DNA from: Kitagawia praeruptora
Lineage: Eukaryota; Streptophyta; Magnoliopsida; Apiales; Apiaceae
DNA length: 64,000 nt
Reading direction: 5' to 3'
Assembly (NCBI GenBank): GCA_037693485.1
Contig: CM075347.1
Location: 139,656,501-139,720,500 of the forward strand
Made by a program: the position numbers and the translations under genes. Shown piece by piece: positions 32,898-42,576 of the stretch; the first letter of the stretch is position 1, and each line of letters starts with the position of its first letter. The notes below the pieces were generated by a model. That model saw nothing but the letters and a program-made list of their open reading frames with translations, was not told where the DNA came from and ran no database searches.

Positions 32898-33413
32898 TGT
32901 TAGGTCGAATTCACAATAGTTAATCAAATACTGTATGAGTAACTTAACAAGAACACACTGTTTAATACTTAAAAACTGTTTGGAATTAACAATTCCTTTC
33001 TCAGTGATGTAAAATATCACAGAGAGATGCTTAGGTTACAATCAATGAATTTCTCAATGTTCGATACCCTTCTAGGGTTAACCTAACTGTATTTATAAAA
33101 CATACAGCTTCGTACAATCAGTAATTGATTCTCCTATAATTAAGCTATACAATTGATATCAATCACGATTGCTCTAGTCTTCCAAGTCAACTCAATCTCT
33201 TTGACAGCTTTCCAATCTTCAAAGATATTGCTTCCAAATTTATCTTGTATCAATCTTCAAACACTGTTGACTCTTCAGACAATACCGCTACATAGTTTAA
33301 ACAACCTCTGTTGCGCTTCCAGTCAGTGTTTAACTAAACTCTGACTGCTTCCAGCTAAACTCTGTTTTGTCACTATAGCTTCCAAACACTGTTCTCATCA
33401 ATCATTTCTAACA
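32898..33413 (-). mobile_element. Copia 3' LTR (left copy), 516 bp
   Basis: TGTTAGGTCG...TTTCTAACA as read on the plus strand. It differs from the right copy at four places (for example catagttt against cagagttt). Confidence 0.93.
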
Positions 33414-33431
33414 ATCTCCCCCAACTTGTCC
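33414..33431 (-). other. Copia polypurine tract
   Basis: Minus strand reads ggacaagttgggggagat directly before the LTR. Confidence 0.8.
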
Positions 33432-33548
33432 ATTAGCAAGAATGTACAAGTTTACAGTAAATGATGATGTCAAAACAATTACAAAGTTTACAGTGTTTAA
33501 CATACAAACAGAGTTTAAACTTTTACTTAACAAACTTACAACTTTTGT

Positions 33549-36500
33549 CTACCTAACTTCCTCAAGATCTGGAGTTGTTCTGAGATAATCAATCAACAAT
33601 CTTCTCTCAGCATGTTCAAGTTCAATCTCCATAGCTTCCTTGATCTCTCTTAAATCTGGATCATTTTCATCAGTTTGAAAAATAGCAGCTCTGAGATCAT
33701 AGATCTTGTTTCTTCTCATTTCATTTCCCAACCTGATGTACTTCACTTCTTCAGACTTTACATTGAAATCCAGAACAGTAATTCCAAGATCAGTCTTCAG
33801 CTTTGAAGTCCCCTTCTCCATTTCTATCAAATTGCCATTCCAATCTCTGTACTTAGGGACATATCTTTCAGCAGACTTTGATCCTGTAACAACTTTAGCT
33901 TTCTGCATATACCCCCTTATAGAATTAGCAATAAGCTGTGTTTGACGATTTCTGACTCTGAAGATATGCAAGACATACTGAAGTTCCTCAAATAATTTTA
34001 GCTTGATTGCTTCTTCATTCACTCTATACACTGACCCATCTGCCATAAAGTATAACAGAAAGTGAATGTCTAAGCTCCTTTGACGAACTAGCTGAACTGA
34101 CTCCAACTTGTCTAGATTTTCTTGAGTAATACCAGAACCAAGAGATACAAGTGCAGAGGGATCTCTTGGACTGTTACTGACCCTCAAATCTCTTCTCGAA
34201 CCTAAGCCAGAAGTATTCCTGCCTGGTGGCTTTCCTGAACATGCAACATTATGTTGATATCCACCAGTCACTCCTGCTTCTTCTTGCACTGGAATCTTTG
34301 GCCTTGAAAAACCAGGTAAGGGTTTACTTTGTGTCTGTACAACTTGTGTGGCAACAGAGGTTGTAACAATCATTTTGCCTTTGTTCTCCTCATTCATTAC
34401 CCCTTTTAACTTCAATTTAGCATCAAGAGAAGACTTTCTGATCAACTTTTCTTTATCTTCTTCTTCTTCTTCTTCTTCTTGAATGCCAGTTAACTTCTCT
34501 TTGATTTCAATGCCTTTAAGAACAGGCTTTGCAGTTTTAACAACTTTCTCTCTCTTCTTCAACTTAACAGACTTTAAAGCCTTCAAATGCTTTTCTTGCA
34601 GACTCTTCTCTTCAGCTTTAGCATCTTCTATAGTAACTCCTTCTGCATTCTCTTTCATAAAAAGCTTAACAGCTAACTCCTCATCAGTCTTTGGATTTGA
34701 TATTAATTCCAAACTCTTGGTTTTTGAAGTACCTTGAGTTTCAATGTTTATTCCAACAGACTGTGACTTAAGAGATTTGCCAGATCTCAGAGTTTGTGTT
34801 TCAGAGTTTAACACCTTACTCTTATCACTTGCCCCTCCATCTCCAGCATCATCCTTTTGAGACAGAGTTTGAGAAACTTTGCATTTAGACTTAGCAACTC
34901 TCTCCCCCTTTTTGACATCATCAGGAATGAGTATAGATGTAATGAGATCCAAAGAGTTAGCAATGGAATCAACCTTAGCCAACAAAGTAGCTTGATTTTC
35001 TTCAACCTTTCCTAGCCTGGCAAAGAGAGTATCTTGAACTTTAGAAAGCTGTGCAGCTTTGATTTTTGACTCTCTTTCCATTTTCATTTCTCTTGACTGT
35101 ATCTCTGTCTTCAAAGAAGCAATTTCTTGCTTTGTATCAGCAAAATTTCCATCCAGAGTTTTGACTTGTACCACAGTTGCTTTTAAGCATGATAAAATCT
35201 CTGGATTTGAAATTTGACTAGCAGTTTGCTTAACAAAATCAGCTGCTCTCCCTTTTGGAAAAATACAGTCTTGTTTATACCAATTAGCAGCAGATTTAGC
35301 AAGATACTCTTCTTCAATTGTATGAGATAGACAAGGCTGATTAAAAGATTGATGCTTATTATCAGTCTGTGCTGGTGCACTCAGAAAAGAATCAGAGTTT
35401 GCACTGCTGTCAGTTTCATCTTCAACACTTGCATCTTTAGCTTGAGCATCTTGTAAAGAACCACTATGCTGAGTTGTGTCAGCCACAGTTTCTGCAACAA
35501 CTTCTGCAACCTTTTCAATATTATCCTCATGTTGCTCAGGTTCTGCAACAGATTTTGCATGTGTTACTTCATCTTGAATAGGTTCAACAGAGTTTGCATC
35601 TTTAGTTGCTTGATCAACCTCATCACCCTTGTCAGGAATTTGATAACCATCAGAGATTAACTCTGTATGTGATGCTACAGGCTGAACAGCTGTACCAGTT
35701 GCTTCAGAATGAACAACAGGTGAGATAGGATCAGAGAATGGTTCAAATGAGTCAAGAATATCATCCATTGGTGAAAAACCATCTCTGTTATCCTCTTCTG
35801 CAGGCATTTTATCCTCTGCAGGTGCTTCAACATTTTCAGCATCCTCTGCAGGCATTTCAACCTCTGCAGATATTTCAACATTGACAGCCACAATATCCTC
35901 TGCAGGTATAGCAATATTCTCTGCAACCTCAACAGTAGGTGTTTGCAGTGAAACCACCTCTGGAGCTTCAATAACATTCTCATCATCAGATTCTGAAAGA
36001 ATTAATCTCCTCTTCTTGACTTGAGGAACTACAATCTCCTCATCTTCTTCTTCACTAGAGCTCTCCTTAGGTGGTGAAAGTGAAGGTCTGTTTGCCTTTT
36101 GTTTCTTTCTTCTAGCATAAACAGCTCCAGGTAATGTCTGTTTAGCCTTTGAGTGTTTAGTGTTTTGGGCGGTGTGGATTTTTCTTTTTGGTTTGGATTT
36201 TGGTTTTTCAGTAGGTGCTGGCTCAGAGTTTAAGGTTTCAGAGTTTAGTGGTGGAGAGTTTATTGTTGGAGAGTTTATGTGTTCTGGTTGTGGTTGATGA
36301 GATGTAGTAGGTACAGTGGTTGTGGGTGTTGGTTCAGAATGTAAGGTGTCTAATGGTTCAGGCATGTGTTGTGGTGATTGAGAATCTTGAGGTTGGTTAA
36401 CATAGTTTTGTAAGGCTAATGGCATAAACATATCAGGTATTTGCTGTTTAGTGAGATCTTTATTTGTCAAATCAGAAAACATCCTTTTAGCAACTTGAAA

Positions 36501-37181
36501 AGGCTGAATGACATCATCTTCAGCAATTATAAGATTAGGCACACAAGCATTGAATAACATTTGACAAAAACGAGCAAAATAAACAGTAGTAGGCTCAGAC
36601 AAACGCTCTCCCAAATTCATTAGCACTAGTCTACCAAAATCGAAATTACCTCCATATAGTAGAGCATGACCAATTTGGAGAGTGTCAAGAGGAAGTGCAT
36701 CCCAATTTGTTGTCTTCTTTCCAAAAGCTCTTGTAATGCAATCGAAAAAGAAACTCCATTCCTTTCTCAAAAGTGGTCTTCTCAAAGATCCAATTTTATT
36801 CAAATCTCCTGCACAGCCAATTTGCTGCAACATTGTCCTCAAGCGGTCATGACCAACAACACTGTAAGAAGTGTGTGTCTCAAAATCCAGAGCATTCCTA
36901 ACAGTAGTTGGAGTAATAATATACTCTGGTTCATCATGAGTGAAAGTGATTGTTGGAGTGCCAGACTCTTCTCCATCATCATACACAGAGTTTGTCCAGA
37001 AAGTAGCAATTTGTGAAGCAGAGAGTATTGGTGGTGCAGTTAACGCCTTCCCTATTTCAGAGTCTTTCAAGAAATTTTGAAACAAATGAAACGCCTCTGG
37101 AGCATTTGCATTCTCCAGTGGTGCTGCATAGTTGCTAGGAAGAAAAACTAATCCTGCTGCATCAAACGCTTTGGTTGCCAT
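33549..37181 (-). CDS. Third ORF of the Copia element, nuclear-looking 1210-aa protein
   Basis: An intact frame downstream of pol, in the place where SIRE-type elements carry an env-like ORF. Residues 1-240 form a compact globular region with no domain I can name (starts MATKAFDAAGLVFLPSNY). Residues 250-650 are Pro/Ser/Glu-rich with nuclear-localisation-like clusters KPKRK (~330), RRKKQK (~357) and KKRR (~389), followed by repeated AED/PAE motifs. A coiled coil is likely at ~670-755. Two Lys-rich stretches precede a second globular region at ~1030-1210. I see no signal peptide, no transmembrane helix and no fusion-peptide-like stretch, so an envelope role is poorly supported. Whether it is a captured host gene or a lineage-specific accessory protein is open. 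Function unknown. Confidence 0.8.
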   Translation of the reverse strand: MATKAFDAAGLVFLPSNYAAPLENANAPEAFHLFQNFLKDSEIGKALTAPPILSASQIATFWTNSVYDDGEESGTPTITFTHDEPEYIITPTTVRNALDFETHTSYSVVGHDRLRTMLQQIGCAGDLNKIGSLRRPLLRKEWSFFFDCITRAFGKKTTNWDALPLDTLQIGHALLYGGNFDFGRLVLMNLGERLSEPTTVYFARFCQMLFNACVPNLIIAEDDVIQPFQVAKRMFSDLTNKDLTKQQIPDMFMPLALQNYVNQPQDSQSPQHMPEPLDTLHSEPTPTTTVPTTSHQPQPEHINSPTINSPPLNSETLNSEPAPTEKPKSKPKRKIHTAQNTKHSKAKQTLPGAVYARRKKQKANRPSLSPPKESSSEEEDEEIVVPQVKKRRLILSESDDENVIEAPEVVSLQTPTVEVAENIAIPAEDIVAVNVEISAEVEMPAEDAENVEAPAEDKMPAEEDNRDGFSPMDDILDSFEPFSDPISPVVHSEATGTAVQPVASHTELISDGYQIPDKGDEVDQATKDANSVEPIQDEVTHAKSVAEPEQHEDNIEKVAEVVAETVADTTQHSGSLQDAQAKDASVEDETDSSANSDSFLSAPAQTDNKHQSFNQPCLSHTIEEEYLAKSAANWYKQDCIFPKGRAADFVKQTASQISNPEILSCLKATVVQVKTLDGNFADTKQEIASLKTEIQSREMKMERESKIKAAQLSKVQDTLFARLGKVEENQATLLAKVDSIANSLDLITSILIPDDVKKGERVAKSKCKVSQTLSQKDDAGDGGASDKSKVLNSETQTLRSGKSLKSQSVGINIETQGTSKTKSLELISNPKTDEELAVKLFMKENAEGVTIEDAKAEEKSLQEKHLKALKSVKLKKREKVVKTAKPVLKGIEIKEKLTGIQEEEEEEEDKEKLIRKSSLDAKLKLKGVMNEENKGKMIVTTSVATQVVQTQSKPLPGFSRPKIPVQEEAGVTGGYQHNVACSGKPPGRNTSGLGSRRDLRVSNSPRDPSALVSLGSGITQENLDKLESVQLVRQRSLDIHFLLYFMADGSVYRVNEEAIKLKLFEELQYVLHIFRVRNRQTQLIANSIRGYMQKAKVVTGSKSAERYVPKYRDWNGNLIEMEKGTSKLKTDLGITVLDFNVKSEEVKYIRLGNEMRRNKIYDLRAAIFQTDENDPDLREIKEAMEIELEHAERRLLIDYLRTTPDLEEVR

Positions 37182-37440
37182 TAGTAAGATATGATACGAA
37201 GATATTCAGAGAAAAGATGTATGGTAAGTGTTTACCAAAATGTGAAGGAGAATGAATGAGAATTTTGAATGTGAAAGAGTATGCAAGTAACTGTGAGTGG
37301 GTGAATATGAATAGATGTGAAGTGAGAGAACAAAAACGATTAGAGTAAAACTAAAACTCAATCGTTTATTCAGTAAAAGCGCACAACTGATTGTAGAGTA
37401 ATGTGTGAGTGGGACACTATCATGGGACACGTGTCAAACA
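37182..37440 (-). promoter_or_regulatory. Possible internal promoter/leader of the third ORF
   Basis: On the minus strand, 37200-37350 is a C/T-rich leader-like sequence (ttctctcacttcacatc, cattctccttcacatt) directly before the ATG. Upstream at 37426-37435 is the perfect palindrome gacacgtgtc, a G-box/ABRE core. Together they look like a plant gene promoter with 5' leader. No clear TATA box is visible. Confidence 0.4.
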
Positions 37441-39237
37441 ACCAATGGATCACTTAATAATTACCGCTGTCATTCCTATAATCACGACACCTCGACATAT
37501 TTACACTAATTAACAGTTGTCAACTACCCCAATTACTCCAAAATAGTCAAATCATCTCAATGAAACATTACCTTAGAGTACTTAACACAACTCAACAGTG
37601 TTTATCAATTTTCCAACTTTATCACTAACAACCCTTTCAAAAATTGCACAGTTGTGAATATGAGTGTGTGTTAAGCAGAGTTTACTAAAATCAATTTTTA
37701 GAGCATCTAATATTTCATAAAATCCATAACAAAAATCAATAAACACTGAATGCACAAACTCTCATATTAAACACTGATTGTTTGATGAATGCTAAACTCT
37801 GTAGTTACTGTAATACAGAAATCTGAAAACTTCCATTCCCTTTGATGTCCATGATTATCCAAGTAAGCACACAGTCTTTGAAGACAAAAAGATCAAGAGA
37901 TAGAAATCAGAGCATCATTCAGTGAATAACAGTCATGAATTTGATAATCTCACAAACTCTCTAAGCACACAAGTGTTTAGGTGAAGTGTTTACACTCACA
38001 TTCAATCAGAAATAGCAGAATCTACCATATGCTTGAATGTCCACCAAATCTACACTACTTTGAGTACATGTATGCACAAATCAAAAGGACTTTATTCAGG
38101 GTTGTAATGGAGTAAGATCAAACAGATGAGTAGAGATATTTTATTCATGAGTGAATTTTAAGCTGAACATTTTGATAGAGCAAAGTGTTCAGTCACACTG
38201 TTAGTACATATTTGTACAAGGTCAGTATATATGCCTTTTTTTATTTTTTTTTATTTTTTTTTTGTTTTTTTTTTATTTTTTTATTTTTTTTTATTTAGCA
38301 TATATACTGAGTAAACTTTTCTTTGGAAACACTCACCTGCTTGATTTTTTTTTCAAAAAGAAATATAACTGCTCTGAATACTTCAGAGTTTAAGAAAAAT
38401 GAGCAGTTAATTAGGCTCAAAGGGGTTTACTAAGGGTGGTATTTATGAACAGTGTTTATACAGTGTTTGAACATTGTTCAAAAGAAATTTGAACAGTGTT
38501 TGAAGGAATGGTAAATCCTATTGCCTTTATCATTTTCATGCACACACATATCATGTAGTCTCAAGATGGTTTAATACAAGTTCTAGAGAAACATGCTTCC
38601 TGATGAATATCACACAACAATAAATACTGATTGATATAAAATGTATCAATCACTGATTTGGCTCAAACTCTCACAGGGTGTAGACATGAATCTGAACTCA
38701 CCAAACTAATCAATGACACATCTCAAGTTTTATGGTTTTCACAAGTACAAACAAGGAATCATCAGGAACCATACCTTTGGAAACAGAATGTCACTTATCA
38801 GAGTTTAGAGTTCATCAATAACAGAAATTTTCTTATGAGAGGCAATGCACACAATATTCATATACTCAGAGTTTAGGACTGAATAAACTAAGAGATGCTA
38901 TAAATATGAAACAGTATCATGCTGTGTTGACTTACTGCACAAATTCTGATTAGATTACAGTAACTCAGAAAGAATCATGATTTAATTACTGAGAATCATG
39001 CTTCATACATTTTCTTCATTGGTGTTTTCATTCAGACAATAATCAATTCTGAATTTACTGAGTGTATCCAACATATTAACAGTGTTTAACAGACAGACAT
39101 GCTGACAGAGTTTAACAAGTTTTAAACATAAGCATGCAGAACAGAGTTTAATACTAAGGTTCACATAGCACTTAACAATTTTGCAGAAACATGAGCAATA
39201 TATTTTAAAAATAAGTTTTTGAGTCTAACCAACATCT
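37441..39237 (-). other. Copia spacer between pol and the third ORF
   Basis: No coding capacity on the element strand. It contains a T-rich low-complexity stretch (38230-38300) and many copies of CAGAGTTT and CAGTGTTT words, described as a finding. Confidence 0.75.
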
Positions 39238-41418
39238 CTAGTCAAAACTAGAGACCATTCCTAGTTCATTGACCAGTCTTGTAAATGTAACTTCACTCAA
39301 TGGCTTGGTGAAGATATCTGCAAGTTGTTGTTCTGTAGACACAAAGTGAAGCTCAATGTTGCCTTCCTCTACATGCTCTCTGATGAAGTGATACCTTATG
39401 CTGATGTGCTTTGTCATTGAATGTTGTACTGGATTACCTGTCATTGCAATAGCACTTTGATTATCACAGTAAATAGGTATCTTGGTATACCTTAATCCAT
39501 AATCCAGCAGTTGATTCTTCATCCATAAAATCTGTGCACAGCAGCTACCAGCAGCAATATACTCTGCTTCAGCTGTAGATGTAGATATTGACTTCTGTTT
39601 CTTGCTGTACCAGGAAACAAGTCTGTCACCCAGAAATTGACAACTTCCACTGGTGCTTTTTCTGTCTATCTTACAGCCTGCAAAGTCTGCATCTGAATAA
39701 CCAAGTAGTTTAAACTCTGATTCTCTTGGATACCACAACCCCAAAGTTATAGTGCCCTTGAGGTACTTAAAAATCCTCTTTACTGCTGTTAAATGTGGTT
39801 CTCTTGGATCTGCCTGGAACCTTGCACACAAACAAGTGGCATACATGATATCAGGTCTACTAGCTGTTAAATAGAGTAGAGAACCAATCATTCCTCTGTA
39901 ACTTGTCATATCTACTGATGACCCTGCATCTTTGTCCAATTTTGTTGCAGTTGCCATGGGAGTTGTTGCAGATGAACAGTCAAGCATACCAAATTTCTTG
40001 AGAATATTTCTGGTATATTTTGCTTGATTTATAAAAATTCCATCATCTGTTTGCTTCACCTGTAAGCCTAGAAAATAACTAAGCTCTCCCATCATACTCA
40101 TTTGATATCTTGACTGCATGAGTTTGGCAAACTTCTTACAGAGTTTATCATTAGTAAATCCAAAAATGATGTCATCTACATATATCTGAACTAAGAGCAA
40201 GTCACTACCAGATTGGAAATAAAACAGAGTTTTGTCAATAGTACCTCTGTGAAATCCACTTTCTAGTAGAAATTTGGCAAGGGTTTCATACCATGCCCTT
40301 GGTGCCTGCTTAAGTCCATAGAGTGCCTTGTCTAACCTGTAGACATGGTCTGGATATTTTGGATCTACAAACCCTGGTGGTTGTTCCACAAACACTTCTT
40401 CTTCAAGTTTTCCATTTAAAAATGCACTTTTCACATCCATCTGAAACACTTTGAATTTCATGTGAGAGGCATATGCAAGAAAGATTCTGATTGCCTCCAA
40501 TCTAGCAACTGGAGCAAATGTTTCATCATAGTCTATTCCTTCCTGTTGTGAATAGCCTTTTGCAACCAGTCTTGCTTTGTTCCTTGTGATAACACCATCA
40601 CTGTCAGTTTTATTTCTGAAAACCCATTTAGTACCAACAATGGATCTGTTATTGGGCCTTGGTACAAGGGTCCACACTTCATTTCTTTCAAATTCATTTA
40701 GCTCTTCTTGCATTGCTGTTATCCAGTCAGCATCTTTAAGAGCTTCTTCTACTTTCTTTGGCTCAGATTGTGACAAGAATGCATGAAACAGACATTCATT
40801 TGTTGTTGCACTTCTTGTCCTTACTTTTGCATCTGGATCACCAATAATTAAATCAGGTGTATGTGACTTAGTCCATTTTCTTGCAGAAGGCAAATTTCTT
40901 CTGTCATCATGTGATCCTCCCCCTTGATCCATGCTCTCCTGATTTCCTTGGTGCCTCTCTTCATTTTCAGATGCTCCCCCTGAATGTGACTGCTCAGAAT
41001 TATCAACAGAGTTTGAATCAACAGAGTTTGATTCAGAATTATCAACTGAGTCACTTTCATTGTTTGAATTATCACTTTGATGTGATTCTTCATGCTCCCC
41101 CTCAACTGGTTCTTCCCTTGTTTCTGATTGAAGAGTTTCTTCAGTATTTACCAGTAGAGGTTCAGAGTTTAGATCAACAGAGTTTGTCAGATCAGTCTGA
41201 TCAGAGTTTACTTTTTCAGAAAATAAATCTTCATTTTCAAAGTGGAGTAGATCATGTTCATTGACATCTTCAAGTCCAGTTATTTTCTTGTCATCAAATG
41301 ACACATGAATTGATTCCATGATCACTCTAGTTCTCAGATTATAAACTCTGAATGCCTTAGTTGACAGTGGATAGCCAACAAAAATTCCTTCATCTGCCTT
41401 TAGGTCAAATTTGGTCAA
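39238..41418 (-). pseudogene. pol: Copia RT-RNase H segment of pol
   Basis: The segment starts with the end of integrase (LKADEGIFVGYP), then an acidic Ser/Asn-rich linker with NSVDNSESNS-like repeats, then RT from LIIGDPDAKVRTRSAT through VWTLVPRPNNRS, FQMDVKSAFLNG and the catalytic YVDDIIFG. RNase H follows with SDADFAGCKIDRKSTSG and STAEAEYIAAG and ends normally at ADIFTKPLSE. The frame itself is intact but is separated from the integrase only by a single TAA at 41422-41424 in the same frame (KTHP-stop-QLTKF), a simple nonsense mutation. Confidence 0.93.
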
Positions 41419-41421
41419 CTG

Positions 41422-42153
41422 TTAAGGATGAGTCTTCAACACAAAACACTTGCATCCAAAAATATGAAAATATTTTAGATTTGGCTTCTTCTTTTTCACC
41501 ATTTCATATGGTGTTTTACCATGCTTATTGATCAGTGTTGCATTTTGAGTAAAACAAGCAGTTTGAACTGCTTCTGCCCAGAAGTATGTTGGCAATTTTG
41601 CTTCATCTAGCATGGTTCTGGCAGCTTCTATCAAGGTTCTATTCTTCCTCTCCACTACACCATTTTGTTGTGGAGTGCCAGGTGCAGAAAACTCTTGTTT
41701 GATTCCTTTACTCTTGCAAAATTCTTCCATTGATGAATTCCTGAATTCAGTTCCATTGTCACTTCTGATTATCTTCACTTGATTCTCTGACCCTTTGTCC
41801 AGTTGGATTATATGTTCTGTCAGTGTTAATGCAGTTTCATCCTTCTTTGCAAGAAAATATACCCATGTGTATCTGGTATATTCATCAACAATGACTAGAG
41901 CATATTTCTTCTTTCCAAGAGACATCACATTCACTGGTCCAAAAAGATCAACATGTAGGAGATGATAAGGATCAACAATTGAAGACTCAGATTTGCTTTT
42001 GAAGGAGGCTTTTCTCTGTTTGGCATTTTGACAAGAATCACACAGGCCTTCTACATTCAACAAAGACCTTGGTAGACCTCTTACAAGATCATTCTTGATT
42101 AGCTCATTGATGTTGTTCAGGTTCAAATGAGAGAGTTTCTTGTGCCATTCCAA
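41422..42153 (-). pseudogene. pol: Copia integrase segment of pol
   Basis: It begins with the GAG-pre-integrase H/C zinc region (EWHKKLSHLN ... CDSCQNAKQ), then the integrase core with the acidic triad in HVDLFGPV, IRSDNGTEF and NGVVERKN. It is one frame off the preceding protease piece: the two overlap at ttggaatggcacaag, so an indel near 42150 separates them. It ends at a TAA in frame with the RT segment. Confidence 0.92.
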
Positions 42154-42566
42154 CTCTCTTCACTGGACATTCTTGTTGACAGACACACTGCTTTGCCATC
42201 AGTGTTTGTTGACAATTTAATTTCATAGATGTTATTGTGTCTGTTTCCAACTAGAGCTACTTTCCCTGTTGATTTACTGATCACTTGACAATATTCAGGC
42301 TGAAAATCCACATGATATCCTCTGTCACAGATTTGACTCACAGATAGCAGATCATGCTTGAGTCCTGGAACCAGAGCTACATTTGTGATGATGACATTTC
42401 CAAGATTAATATTGCCATATCCCAGAGTATGTCCTATGTTGCCATCTCCATAGGAAACTTTTGGGCCAGCCTTCTCCTCATACTCTGATAGCAGGGCTTT
42501 ATTTCCAGTCATGTGTCCTGAACATCCACTGTCCACGACTAGGGTACTCACCCTGGTGCCCTCCAA
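42123..42566 (-). pseudogene. pol: Copia protease segment of pol
   Basis: An aspartic protease with the active site VVDSGCSGHMTG and the usual downstream LLSVSQICD block. No ATG is needed, as it should be made as a gag-pol fusion. A TGA in its own frame sits directly upstream (42567-42569), and it is out of frame with gag, whose TGA is at 42577-42579. Confidence 0.88.
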
Positions 42567-42576
42567 TCACAAACAA

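Noticed and set aside
33549..37181. Envelope gene by position
   Set aside because: No signal peptide or membrane helix and several nuclear-localisation-like clusters; position alone is not enough.
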